Shown here piece after piece: positions 40,444-51,599 of a stretch of 64,000 nt of DNA (position 1 is the first letter of the stretch; every line of letters begins with the position of its first letter). The position numbers were made by a program, and so were the translations under genes. The notes beneath the pieces were generated by a model. That model was not told where the DNA came from, did not search any database, and was given only the letters and a program-made list of their open reading frames with translations. Source of the DNA: Boesenbergia rotunda (taxonomy: Eukaryota > Streptophyta > Magnoliopsida > Zingiberales > Zingiberaceae); the NCBI GenBank assembly GCA_024364735.1, contig JAGFNQ010008769.1:458594-522593 (forward strand), written 5' to 3'.

Positions 40444-43400
40444 TTGTCTTCTTTTCATGAGCTTTATGTTGCTAGTTCGGTGTTGTTAGTTGATTCTTAT
40501 CCTTTGTGGATTATAGATTCAGGAGCAACGAACCATGTAGCTCGTGATCGAGCTACGTACGTGGAGTACCGTCGTGTACCAGCTAGCAATAAGTGGATAT
40601 ATGTGGGAAACAATGCAAGAATTGAAGTCAAAGGAATTGACACTTGCAAACTCAACCTTCGTGGTGGGCGTACATTGTTTCTGCATGATGTCCTGTATGC
40701 TCCTGAGATTCGACAGAATCTGGTTTCTGTGAATTGTCTTCTTGAATTGGGTTATTGTATGAATTTTTACAGTCGTCGTGTAGAACTTAAAATTGACTAT
40801 GTGTTAATTGGATATGGTTTTATATCAAACGGTTTCATGGTTCTTGATGTAGAATCAGATGTTAATTGTGGAAATAATGGTTGTTTTTCAAACATTGCTC
40901 TTACTAGTGATGCTGATGTTAATGATGAAGTTTGGCATGCTAGATTGGGACATATAGGACAAGAAAGAATGAATAGATTAGCAAGAGAGGGTCTGCTCGG
41001 CACTCATGCTAAAGTTGACTTGTCTATATGTGAGCATTGTCTTGCTGGAAAAGCAACTAGAAAACCGTTTGGTAAGGCTATTAGGGCTGAATCGCCATTG
41101 CAATTGATTTATTCGGATATTTGTGGTCCGATGAACATGAAGGCTAGACATGGTAGTTCATATTTCATTACATTTATTGATGATTTTACACATTTTGGTC
41201 ATGTGTATTTGATTTCTCATAAATCTGAAGCATTAGATTGCTTTAATCGTTATTTGAACGAAGTTGAGAATCAATTGGAACGTAAGGTTAAAATCTTACG
41301 CACTGACTGTGGAGGTGAATACTTGTCTGATCAGTTCAAGACAATATGTAATGAGAAAGGGATTATTAGACAGTTAACTATCCCTGGAACTCCACAGCAA
41401 AATGGAGTTGCTGAAAGAAGAAATCGAACTCTTCTTAAAATGGTTAGGTCGATGATGACTCAAGCAATTTACCTATTTCCTATTGGGGAGATGCATTATT
41501 GGCAGCGACCTACATACTTAACCGGGTGCCTTCTAAATCTGTTCCATCTACTCCATATGAACTTTGGACAGGCAGAAAACCAGATTTGAGTAATCTGAGA
41601 CCATGGGGGTCAGCTGCTTATGTTCATGACAAGACTCACAAATATGGAAAATTAGGACCTAGGGGTAGGAAGTGTATCATTGTAAGATATTCTGATACCT
41701 CTAAGGGTTATGTTTTTATTGGTGAGCAACAAGATGGAACCATCTCTGAAATTGAGTCAAGAGATGCTACATTTCTCGAAACTGAATTCCCAACAAGAGG
41801 TGAAGTTGATAAATCAACTCCTCTATTTGCAATAGAGGAGGAGGATAATGTTCCTCCATCAACAAATCAGGAATCACAAGGGATACCTGAATCTAGTCAA
41901 CCTAGTGGGAGTAAATTGCCTATAAGTGAATTAGTTTCTCAACAGTCAAACCTGCGAAGAAGTAATCATAAGATTATTTCTCGGAAAAGGTTTGACATTG
42001 AAAATGAGGCATTAATGATTCTCCCGGTTGATGATGAAGAACCTCGAACGGTTGAGGAAGCATTGAAATGCTCAGTTAAGGAGAAATGGAAAGTTGCAAT
42101 GGATGAGGAAATGGAGTCATGAGAAAGAATCAGGTTTGGGATTTAGTCGATCTTCCTCCAGGCCGCAGGGCTATTGAGAATAAGTGGATTCTCAAAATTA
42201 AGAGGAAAGCGGATGGGTCGATTAATCGGTACAAAGCTCGTTTGGTTGCAAAAGGATATATCCAAGTGGAGGGTATTGATTTTGAAGAGACATTCTCCCC
42301 AGTTGTGAAGTTTGTGTCAATACGAGTCATCCTGGCTATAGTAGCGCATTATGACTTAGAATTACATCAAATGAATGTAAAGACGGCTTTCCTTAATGGT
42401 AATCTTGACGAAGAAATTATATGATACAACCGGAAGGTTATATAGCTGAGGGCCAAAAGAATAAAGTATGTAGACTTAAGAAGTCTATGTATGGGCTAAA
42501 GCAGGCGTCAAGGCAATGGAACATAAGATTCAATGAAGTCATTTTATCTTATGGTTTTGAAATGATCAATGAGGATCATTGTGTTTAGCTAAGAAAGGAT
42601 AAAGGAAAGTTGGTCATTTTATCATTATATGTTGATGATATGCTAATAGCTGGAAGTGACCTAAAGGTTGTGATTGATGTCAAGTCTTGACTTTCATCAC
42701 AATTTGACATAATAGACATGGGAGAAGCTGAGTATATCTTAGGAGTACGGATCATTCGTGATCGATCAAAAAGACTTTTAGGTTTGTCCCAAGAAGCTTA
42801 TATTACTAAGATACTACAACACTTCAATATGTTTGATTGCAACGTTGAACAAACACCTACAGCGAAAGGTATTGTTTTGAGCAAAAGTATGTCTCCCAAG
42901 ACTCCTGAAGAGATAGCCGAGATGAAGAAAAGACCATATGCTAGTGCCATTGGTAGTTTGATGTACACTATGTTATGTACTCGCCCTGATATAAGCTATG
43001 CTGTTGGCTTAGTTAGTCGTTTCCAGTCAAACCCAGGATCGAGACACTGGAAAGCGGTAAAAAGGATATTCAGATATCTCAAAGGGACGGCAGATTATTG
43101 TCTCTGCTTCCAAGGATCAAAGCTGAGCTTGAAGGGCTACGCAGATGCAGATTGGGAAGGGGACCTTGACGACAGAAAATCCACATCTGGCTATAGTTTT
43201 TTGCTGAATGGAGGTGCCATTTCATGGAACAGCAAGAAACAGGCTTGTGTAGCACTGTCGACAATAGAGGCTGAGTATGTGGCTTGTGCAGCGGCTGTAC
43301 AAGAAGTTGTCTGGTTGAGAAGATTCCTAAAGCATCTGAAGATTGTTGAGGACAGTGGGAGCCCTGTTACAGTGTGTTGTGACAATCAAGCTGCTATAGG

Positions 43401-43602
43401 TTTTTCCAAGGATCCTAAATATCACAGCAAAGGCAAGCATATAGAAATTAAATACAATTTTGTAAGGGATATTGTTGACAAGAAAAAGATAATTCTTGAG
43501 TACATCCCTACCCGAGCAATGCTTGCAGATCCTTTTACTAAGCCATTGACTAAAGAGTCGTTTTATGAACATGTGAAGTCTTTGGGACTACGCAAGATGT
43601 AA
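40444..43602 (+). pseudogene. Copia pol: protease, integrase, reverse transcriptase, RNase H
   Basis: In order: retropepsin D-S-G-A-T-N-H (about 40517). The integrase has an H-A-R-L-G-H zinc region and catalytic residues in S-D-I-C-G-P, R-T-D-C-G-G-E-Y and N-G-V-A-E-R-R-N-R. A frameshift falls near 41490. Next come the integrase C terminus and a stop at 42120. Reverse transcriptase has W-I-L-K-I-K-R-K-A-D-G and Y-V-D-D-M (about 42630), with stops near 42421, 42586 and 42688. RNase H shows A-D-W-E-G-D, S-T-I-E-A-E-Y-V-A and P-F-T-K-P-L, ending at 43602. All domains are recognisable but at least four lesions prevent one polyprotein. Confidence 0.93.
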
Positions 43603-44667
43603 CAAATTGTAAAAACTGTTATATAAATGAAATGTCATGATCTATTCAGTGTAAATGTATTTGTTACATTTGGTAAAAGTCTCGATGAGCATGTTGGCAG
43701 GCTTAAATTGGTCCACTCACATGGACAATCGTCTCTATTTGTTGAGTATAAATAGAGATAAGACCATTACTTATGAGACAACTTATGTAGTTGTGAAGAG
43801 AGACATACTCATAAGTTGAGGCCGCCTTGATTTTGTATCAAGATGAGATCATTTATGTAATGATCAAAGTAAATGCACCCACCATTTACTAAACCTGTTT
43901 AAAGCCAGATTAGAATTCATAAGTTGAATTCGGATTAGACGTTAGGTATGTCTAGATCGAAATCTGTACGATGTTAAATATTTGAGGAAAACATGCACTC
44001 TTTTTGGTAAAGAGAAAAACATCGTAGCATGTGATTCATACCACATGTGCTATAGCGACAATAAGGGTAGTAGGAGAATGGATCCCTGCTTCCCTACTAT
44101 GTGATACCCTTGAGATTAAAGTTAATCTCAATCTTACCCTAAGTGACTATTTAGCTGTCTACTTGAAGTTTAATCAGTGGTTGCTACTTTACTGTGTATC
44201 CTATTGACTATGGATGATTCGGTCTATGGAGCATAACTAGGAAAGCGACTGATTAGAATGAATAGATTCTAGCTGAAAAGGAAGATTAAAATTGATTTAC
44301 ATCTGTAATACTTATTCACTGGTCGACCAGTTACATTTTTTTGTTAAGTACTTAAAAATGTAATTGTGAATAAATGTATTGAATTGAGATGTTGAACATG
44401 CTCTTGACATAGATGTCATATAAGGGATTAGAGATGTTCATATGATGTAAATATTAATCTGGGGTAAAGGCAAGTTATTGATGTCTTTGATTCGTTCTAT
44501 AGAGCAGCTAAGTTAAGTGTAACAACTTTCTTAGCATTAATTGCTCAGTGTGCTTGTTGTCGCACGAACCATTTTCCCTGAAGTATGAATTGAATGCTCC
44601 TATATGGTCTTTGTGACTTTCTTACATAGTCTTAGTGACTAGATGACCTATATGGATAGAATTGGAC
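43603..44667 (+). other. 3' non-coding region of the copia element
   Basis: About 1.1 kb with no ORF of interest. A 9-bp-stem hairpin, TCTCTATTT/AAATAGAGA, lies at about 43732-43758. Confidence 0.6.
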
Positions 44668-44677
44668 GAGTGGGAGA
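44668..44677 (+). other. Polypurine tract of the copia element
   Basis: A purine-rich run (GAGTGGGAGA) immediately before the 3' LTR. Confidence 0.75.
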
Positions 44678-45028
44678 TGTTGGCGTTACAGGCAGTTGCG
44701 ATCTTCATCTTGAAACGTTGGCGTTACTGGCCTTCATCTTGAAACGTTGGTGTTACTGGCCAGAACGTTGAATACCTCCATTGATGGAGGTAGATGAAAC
44801 GTCTGCTTCTCCCTATAAAGATTGCGTCCAAATGCAATCCAAAAGATGTAGACGAAGAGGAATCGGAGCTTCGAATCAGAGTGGGATTAGGTTTGTGAAA
44901 GATCGGGATTTGTCCATGGTGATTTTCTCGTGACAGCAGGCAAGCAGAAGGAAAAGAAGAAGAAGGAGATCACTGTAAGTATTATTCACTTGTAATCTAT
45001 TCATTGATCTTTTGCTTTCAATCTGATA
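44678..45028 (+). repeat. 3' LTR of the copia element
   Basis: Near-identical to 37358-37707. The differences include cc/aa and c/t near 44745, one base near 44800, one near 44917, and a small block near 45010. It is followed by the GCTAC target duplication. Confidence 0.93.
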
Positions 45029-45161
45029 GCTACTATGATTGATATAAAAATTTAATTAATTCAAAAATATAAATAACTTAAAAAATATGTGAATATTAAC
45101 TTGTAGAAGACATAAAATAAAAATATTCAATATTCAATATATCCAAAATCATAGAAAAATA

Positions 45162-46183
45162 TTATTGAAGTTGTGCTCTTCGGTTCTTCTTAGAATCAAA
45201 CTCATTAATGATTATATCGTTATCAATATTTTCAACCAACTCCCGTTCAATGTAGATGACCATAGAATCAGTTAAAAACTCTTCTTCCATCTTATTATGA
45301 AGAGTTGTTTTAACAAGTTTCATAGCTGAAAATGCTCGTTCTGTTGTTGCGAGACGAGAAGAGTTAAAACAAGACAAATCAACCTGTCAATTAAACAAAT
45401 ATATTAATCAAATGGTATAGTTATAATATATAAACTATAACAAATAAGAAAAAAATTACTTGTCAATCAAATGGTAGGTTCCTGATTTATTTGTTTCAAC
45501 TAATCATCGACATAATTCAGAAATAGTTGATAAATTCTGAAATCTTTCATAACCAACAACATCAACCTTATAGTGATCTAATTGCATTCTCAAGTGATGC
45601 AAATCTTGTGCGTCGAAATCAAGAGGATAGAATTTATCAGCAAATCGATAGATGTGATCAACATTTAGAAGTTTAAATTTTCTTTAGGTTCCAAAGCACA
45701 ACTAAGCTTAAGAAGTTCGACTGCCTCATCTTTGAATCTACTATTAAGCTCTTCAATTTGAAAATCTATTGTAGCAACAAATACATCAAATTGATAATGG
45801 TGCTCAACTGTGATTGAATCATTTTGTTGACAAGAACGACCTGTAGCAGATTTATAACGAGTTTCCATATCAGGTATCTCAATATCATACTTAGCACAAA
45901 CTTCTTTCACATAACTAAGTAGAATAACAAAACCTTCTTCTCTCAAAGTATGAAGCAAAGTTTTAGTAGTTGAAACAGAGCCCATTGCATTTAAAATATC
46001 TAGAGATTTCTCTTGCAATGCCCGACAAAGAAGATTTGTTAACTCCATTATCTTTTGCATCAAGAGTAATATGAATATGAAATCAAAAGACTTCATCGCA
46101 ATCAACAAACCACTAGCTTCACCGCGGATGGAGTTAGAAGAGACCCATCATGCACTATGTTTTCTAACACAGTAATCACAGAG
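45162..46183 (-). pseudogene. hAT transposase, C-terminal part
   Basis: On the minus strand this continues the transposase across the solo LTR. It includes a helical region (46108-45665, with L-C-R-A-L-Q-E-K-S-L-D-I-L-N-A-M) and then L-R-M-Q-L-D-H-Y. The dimerisation-type C terminus (S-R-L-A-T-T-E-R-A-F-S-A-M-K-L-V-K-T-L-style, 45377-45162) follows. Several stops and frameshifts intervene near 46100, 45500 and 45400. The A-T-T-E-R-(A/S)-F-S-A-M-K motif is typical of hAT/ZMYM-type transposases. Confidence 0.85.
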
Positions 46184-47199
46184 CTATATGTTGGAACTTG
46201 GATGGCTAGAGAGGGGGGGGGGTGAATATAGCCAGACACTTGCACTTTAGCACTTTTCAATTTTCTGCACTCAAAGGGTTAGTAGCACAGCGGAAGCAAT
46301 ACAAAAACAGAGTATGCAGAATCTAAACCTTAAGTTAAGCACAAGCACAAGAACGCTAACAAAGAGGATTTACAAGGTTCAGGGATAACTTGCCCCTACT
46401 CCTTGGCGTGCCCGTAAGGTGAGCGATCCCTTGATCGTCGGCAGATCAAGCCCCGAAAAATCCGGATAAAATGCAACCTCCTTCTCGGTGGAGTAACCTC
46501 TCCACAGCGTTTCAAGATGGATCAAGTATAAAGTACAGGAAACACAAGAAGGATCTTACTTAGCACTTGGAACCACAAGAACACAAGTAAACTTCTCCCG
46601 AGCTCCACTCAACGCAGATCTCACGCAAGAACTCCCTTCTTCGTGTATTTCGCTGATGGACTCCCAAGCTTCTTGTTTCTCTTCCAAGTGCTCGAGTAAC
46701 AGAAGGTTGCTTCAAGGATCACAGTTGCTTGCTCAAGATGATGGAACAGAGTTGTTGCAAGAGCACGATTGTTGTAGCAGAGTAATGATCGAGTATTCTC
46801 AGCGTTGTTCATGAGACTTCTTCGCCACCAAGCGCTTAAGTCTCTCCCACTGATCGCCAGGTCACAGCACTTCACTGCAGCCTCCAGCTGCTCACCTGCA
46901 ACTGCCCACCTACCACTGAGCTCTTCTGGACTCCCTGAGCTTCCCTCAGCCGAGCCCCAGTCAGCAGCTCCAGCAGTGTCAGCATTCGTTGCAACCTGAG
47001 ATGGAAACCAGACAAACCTGCTCCAAGGAAAGACTCCCATTGACTCTCCTTGAGTGTTTGAATCCATTCCTGTCACCTGCACACTTGATCAGATCATTAA
47101 CACAGCAAATCAAGCAGAGAATCAAGTATCAGAGATTAAGAGCAGAGGAATCAGATGTGTTCAGACGTGATCAGAGCGTCTGACATTGCATTTTGAATT

Positions 47200-47670
47200 A
47201 AAGTGATCGGTCACCGGACTGATCAGGATGATCCCAGACCGATCAGGCTCCAGCCTGATCGGTCCCCAGTGAGAAACCTGGGATCGCAAGCTCATATGAT
47301 CGGTCACCCTGACCGGTCACCAGATCGGTCACCAAATCGATCCAGAAATCTGCTTGCCATAATCCCGCCTGAAATACACTGCTGATCGGTCACCAGACCG
47401 ATCAGGACACTCCCTGACCGATCAGGCTCCAGTCTGATCGGTCAGGGTGAGAAACCTCGCGACAGTTGATCGTTCAGATTGATCGATCAAGGTTTCTCCC
47501 TGATCGGTCACCAGACCGATCAGGAGTCGAACAGTAGGTTTGCCAAAGTTACTGGAAGCTCTCTGATCGGTCACCAGACCGATCAGACATCGCTGGATCG
47601 ATCACCAGACCGATCCACGAGGGAACTCCGTGCCAACTTCCCTGATCGGTCACCAGACCGATCCGGGCAA
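47200..47670 (-). repeat. GATCGGTC dyad array in the solo LTR
   Basis: About ten units have arms GATCGGTC/GACCGATC and a 4-nt spacer, commonly ACCA. Some have one degenerate arm. Counterpart of 13295-13900. Confidence 0.85.
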
Positions 47671-47749
47671 GGCCAAACCCACTCTAAGTCAAGAGAACTG
47701 GCTCCCAGCCTCCCCTGACTCGTACTCAGTCCCTCGGACCAAGACTCCG

Positions 47750-48185
47750 TGCCCAGCTTCACTCACCAGGACTTCAGTCAACCTGGCTTCACTCACCAGG
47801 ACCCGGCTTCACTCACTGGGATTTCCAATCAACCTGGCTTCACTCACCAGAACCCGGCTTCACTCACCGGGATTTCCAATCACCTAACCCTCCGAGTTAG
47901 GAATTTCCACACCTATCCCTCCAAGCTAGGACTTTTTCACATCTAACCCTCCAAGTTAGGATTTCATCCACCTAGCCCTCCAAGCTAGGACTTTTCAACA
48001 CATAGCCCTCCAAGCTAGTATCTAACCCTCCAGGCTAGGACTTTTCACACACCTAACTCTCCAGGTTAGGAATTTTCACACCTAGCCCTCCAAGCTAGGA
48101 CTTTTCCACACCTAACCCTCCAGGTTAGGATTTTATCCACCTAACCCTCCAAGTTAGGATTTTATCCAACCTAGTCCCACTAGGT
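47750..48185 (-). repeat. CTTCACTCACC repeats and CCTAGC/CCTAAC dyad array
   Basis: First come four or five ~30-bp units with CTTCACTCACCAGGAC or a variant (47757-47880). Units CCTAACCCTCCAAGTTAGGA and CCTAGCCCTCCAAGCTAGGA follow, in which both arms again switch together. Confidence 0.85.
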
Positions 48186-48291
48186 ATTCCTAGTCTACGA
48201 CCAGGACTTAATCATAATCATCTCATCAACCTAACTAAAATCGGTGTCAACACCAAAATAACAATCAGGGTCAGACTGCATCAACACTATA

Positions 48292-49610
48292 CATATCACT
48301 CATGTTACAAATTGAGTCAAAATTAGAACTCCACCGAGTTTTTCCATGTCGTAATAAATTTCCAATTTGATTGCATCCTCTACCAGTATCACGTTCACCA
48401 ATAGCTATCATATGTGCAACTTTAACTTTTTGAGCAGAAAGTAACTCAGCTTGGCATTTAGGAGATGCGTTAAAGAGATTACAAATGGAATTCAATTTTG
48501 AAAAAAAATAACCAAATGGATACCTCTTTTTCAGCAGTTGCAGTTAATGCTAGTTGAAGTTGATGAGCGAAACAATGTACATAATACGCACATGAACAAT
48601 CTTTCAAGAAAAGAGCTTGTAATCCATTCCAACAACCATGCATATTGCTAGCACCATCATATCCTTGTCCCCGTATATTGTGGATTTGCAAGTCATAACG
48701 ACCAAGAGCATCAGATATTTCTTTTTTATGTGTTACAGCAGTTGTATCAGTCACATATACAATGGCATAGAACCGCTCTCGTAAAAAACCATCAATATTC
48801 ACAAATCTTAATATGATAGTCATCTGCTCCTTGTTAGATGTATCTCTTGCTTCATCAACTAAAATACAAAATTTTGCATCCCCAATTTCTTTACAAATCT
48901 TGGTTCTCACTTGATTGACAAGAATATTCAAGATATCTTTCTGAATATCTGGTGAAGTATACTTTGCATTTTTTGGAACTTTCTCTAAGACGATATCCCC
49001 AATATTCTCATTTATTTTCCCCATAAATTTTATCATCTTGATAAAATTGCTGCGATTATTAGACGATGGAGATTCATCATGCCCTCTAAATACACATGCA
49101 TGCAAAGTGAGTCATCTAATATTTTCAATAGTTGGTGTAAGCCTTAATCTGTTCTTCTGTTTTTCATTTGAAGATTGTGCATTCATCACTTTGTCAATAT
49201 GACGAGGTATATTCATCAAATTATCAAGATATTCCACAACATTATTATGTAGTGAAGTATTGCATCTTATATGCATAAAAAATGCGCATCTATCACCATC
49301 ATTAACTCGCTTCCAATATTTGAATCCATCCGTCGTAAATGCAGGATTGCAAGGAGGATGCTTATGACAAGAAGCATGGAAAACAAAATGCAACATCTTT
49401 CGAAGGAGAGTATTCTAACCAAGAAAATTTCTTAAACTAATGACTTTGGAATCGTCAATTTTGACTTCCGAATTTGGTCGGTGGATACTCATTCTGAATA
49501 GGTTGATATGGCCCCATCTTAATATAAGCTCGTCTAATTTCATCTCTTTGATTAACAGGATATTTCCATATTGGAGTGTGTAATGGCGGATCAGGTTCAA
49601 GAGAACTAAC
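48292..49610 (-). pseudogene. hAT transposase (DUF4371/ZMYM type), N-terminal and core
   Basis: On the minus strand from 49610: I-W-K-Y-P-V-N-Q-R-D-E-I-R-R-A-Y (frame of the upstream segment), then a TTF-type zinc-finger region with G-F-K-Y-W-K-R-V-N. The DUF4371 core (49105-48479) contains F-C-I-L-V-D-E-A-R-D-T-S-N-K-E-Q-M, G-Q-G-Y-D-G-A-S-N-M and Y-Y-V-H-C-F-A-H-Q-L-Q-L-A-L. The next frame (48495-48292) has R-D-T-G-R-G-C-N-Q and T-R-W-S-S-N-F-D-S-I. The RNase H-like catalytic fold spans these. Stops occur near 49440 and 49107 and a frame change near 48490. The two solo-LTR flanks join this to 45162-46183. Inactive. Confidence 0.9.
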
Positions 49611-49799
49611 TGTTGGTGCAATCTTTATTAGGTTAAGGTTGACCTAGTTTGACTAGGCTCGGGTGAGCTTATGTCTGATAAGCTTGGTAAGCTTAAGGTT
49701 GGATGTTTCGATGTTTGATAATGATGTTTGAATGCCATATGATGTTTGAATATCGTATGATGTCAAGTGGGTCAAGGTTGACTGGAGGCTTGACTGAAA

Positions 49800-50060
49800 A
49801 TACCTAATGGGACTAGGCACACCTAGTGGGACTAGGTGAAGTCCAGGTGGATCGGGAAGATCATACGCTGACATCGGAAAAGACCTAGTGGGACTAGGCA
49901 TACCTAGTGGGACTAGGTGAAGTCCAAGTGGATCGGGGAGATCGCACGCTGGCATGGGAAAATACCTAGTGGGACTAGGTGAAGTCCAGGTGGATCGGGA
50001 AGATCGCACGCTGGCATGGGAAAAAGCCTAGTGGGACTAGGCATACCTAGTGGGACTAGG
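49800..50060 (+). repeat. ACCTAGT-GGG-ACTAGGT dyad array
   Basis: About seven copies occur, alternating between ACCTAGT/ACTAGGT and GCCTAGT/ACTAGGC arms around GGG. They are embedded in a ~110-bp higher-order repeat that includes AAGTCCAGGTGGATCGGG. Confidence 0.88.
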
Positions 50061-50269
50061 TGAAGTCCAGGTGGATCGGGGAGATCGCATGCTGGCAAGG
50101 TGGAAGTCTACCGAGAGACTAGACCTAACTCGAGGGTTAGGCAAATCTGATTGGGAACCAGGTTTAGTCCTAGCTGGGAGCTAGGCAGAAGAAATCCAGG
50201 TTGGTCAAAGGGGTTGACCGGACACTTGGTAGAGAACCCTAGATTTGTTGAGCACAAGTTAGGTTGGAC

Positions 50270-50640
50270 TCAATCGATTAGGGTTTGGTTTCTCGTGATT
50301 AGAAGCTTCCTTGATCGATTGGGTGATCGATTAAGGAATGTGTGAGTCGATTGGCTGATCGATTAGGAGAAATGAGTTGCGAGAACAGAAAGTGGCTGAA
50401 TTGATTGACCAATCGATTCAGCCTTCCCTTAATCGATTGGTCAATCGATTAAGGGGTCCTTTAATCGATCGGGTGATCGATTACTGACGTTTTGTGCGAG
50501 AGCACAGAAGGGTCCTGAATCGATTCAGCAATTGATTCAGGATGCTCGTAATCGATTGGATAATCGATTACGGTTCAAAAACTAGCCATTGAACGGCTAA
50601 GTTTGACGTGGTAATCGATTGGGTAATCGATTCAGAAACC
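50270..50640 (+). repeat. AATCGATT dyad array
   Basis: About eight inverted repeats have 9-10-nt arms and a 4-nt spacer. Examples are TTAATCGATT/AATCGATTAA (50429-50452) and TAATCGATC/GATCGATTA (50462-50483). The geometry is the same as the GATCGGTC arrays. Confidence 0.85.
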
Positions 50641-50930
50641 CTAAGTGTCGGGTATATAGGGTTTTCACGCAGGTTTGAAGCGTAACTCTTCACGGGCTCT
50701 TCGGCACTTCTCCTCCTCCTTCTACGCCATTTCAAGAGAAGCTTTGGGGCTTAGTGTTGCTGCACTTCCAAAGTTCTAGAGGCAATCGCAAGTTTGAAGA
50801 TAGCAAGGAAAGCAAAGCTTGAGCTTATTATTGTAAATTTTGTAAGATTTCATTTTGTATTTGCTTGAATTCTTGTTATATCTTCTTGGAAGCTTGTAAG
50901 AGATTTCTCCACCTCAAGAAGGAGAAAAAA

Positions 50931-51410
50931 TAAAAAAGAAATATTATTTATTGACTAATCTAATATAATATGATGCATATGAAATCATACTTGTTAATAT
51001 CAAATAAACAATAAAAAAATTAATCAATTATACTTGCAGAAAAAAGTAACCAATTAAAAAAAGTCATACTTGCAGAAAATTGGAAGCTGTGCAAAAATTA
51101 GAAGTTGTGCAGAAAATTGCAGAAAATTGGTTCGAGGCAGAAGCTGTGCTCAGAAGCTGTTGGAGGCAGAAGCTGTGTAGAAAATTGCAGAAAGACAGGC
51201 GGCAGAAGATGTGATTGAAAGGCGGCGGCAGCAGAAGCTGTGATTGAAAGCGGTAGAAAATTGAAAGGCGGCAGAAGAGAAGGTGTTGGCATGCGGTAAC
51301 AAAAAGTAAAAGGTGGGTAGGGTAACAGATAAATTGGGCCCACTAAATTATATATATGTACTTTTTTTGGGTTAATGTGGGTGGGGCTGGAGCCCACCCT
51401 AGCCCAAGGG
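50931..51410. other. 5' region of the hAT-like element
   Basis: AT-rich, then several GCAGAAGCTGTG/GCAGAAAATTG repeats (51070-51290), then the terminal repeat. Likely the promoter and leader of the transposase, which lies on the minus strand. No ORF of interest. Confidence 0.5.
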
Positions 51411-51424
51411 TGGCTTCGCCCCTG
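51411..51424 (-). repeat. Right terminal inverted repeat of the hAT-like element
   Basis: TGGCTTCGCCCCTG, complement of the left end with one mismatch. The adjacent GGGCTGGAGCCCACCCTAGCC is itself partly palindromic. Confidence 0.75.
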
Positions 51425-51599
51425 TCCATGCTAACTTTAACTTATCATATTTCTCCTGTACTATCACGAGAAAAATTAAAATAAAATTATAATATTAATA
51501 TTTTTAAAATGCACATAATCTTCATTAGATATAATAGAAATACATATAATATAAAGAGAGAGCACATAACTAATAGAATCTAAGTTATAAATTTAGATT

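Larger units (their letters stand above)
37358..45028 (+). mobile_element. Young Ty1/copia element, 7.7 kb
   Basis: LTRs of ~350 bp at 37358-37707 and 44678-45028 differ at only a handful of positions. A perfect 5-bp target duplication GCTAC lies at 37353-37357 and 45029-45033. The element has an initiator tRNA-Met primer site, a long leader with an extra acidic ORF, gag, protease, integrase, reverse transcriptase, RNase H, ~1 kb of 3' non-coding sequence and a polypurine tract. The domain order protease-integrase-RT-RNase H defines copia. Several in-frame stops and one frameshift disable it despite the young LTRs. Confidence 0.95.
46189..48286 (-). mobile_element. Sirevirus solo LTR with perfect target duplication
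   Basis: Reverse-complement relative of the LTR at 12765-14971. On the plus strand it begins TGTTGGAACTTGGATGGC and ends CAGACTGCATCAACA. Perfect duplications CTATA flank it (46184-46188 and 48287-48291). It contains a GATCGGTC dyad array (~47200-47670) and a CCTAGC/CCTAAC dyad array (~47880-48180). A TTCACTCACCAGGAC-type repeat occurs at 47757-47880. No internal retrotransposon sequence remains. It splits the hAT transposase. Confidence 0.95.
49611..50930 (+). mobile_element. Truncated Sirevirus-like LTR
   Basis: Begins TGTTGGTGCAATC directly after hAT coding sequence and carries ACCTAGTGGGACTAGGT repeats (49800-50060). An array of AATCGATT dyads follows (50270-50640), then a GC-moderate promoter-like region (TATATAGGGTTTTCACGC near 50652) and a CTCCACCTCAAGAAGGAG stretch near 50907. 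The right boundary is estimated: the expected CA end and target duplication are missing, and hAT 5' sequence resumes. Probably a solo LTR that lost its 3' end. Confidence 0.65.
37320..51424 (-). mobile_element. hAT-like DNA transposon carrying three nested LTR insertions
   Basis: The ends CAGGGGCGTAGCCA (37320-37333) and, inverted, TGGCTTCGCCCCTG (51411-51424) match at 13 of 14 positions. Between them, on the minus strand, is a decayed hAT transposase of the DUF4371/TTF-zinc-finger type. Removing a copia element (37358-45028), a Sirevirus solo LTR (46189-48286) and an LTR fragment (49611-~50930) leaves roughly 3 kb, a sensible size. The immediate 8-bp flanks (ATAACAGA, TCCATGCT) do not match, so the target duplication has decayed or one end is displaced. 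Confidence 0.75.

Noticed and set aside
47203..47718. ORFs rich in Asp-Arg-Ser and Pro-Asp-Arg-Ser
   Set aside because: They are direct translations of the GATCGGTC dyad array; the same artefact appears at 13186-13524 on the opposite strand.
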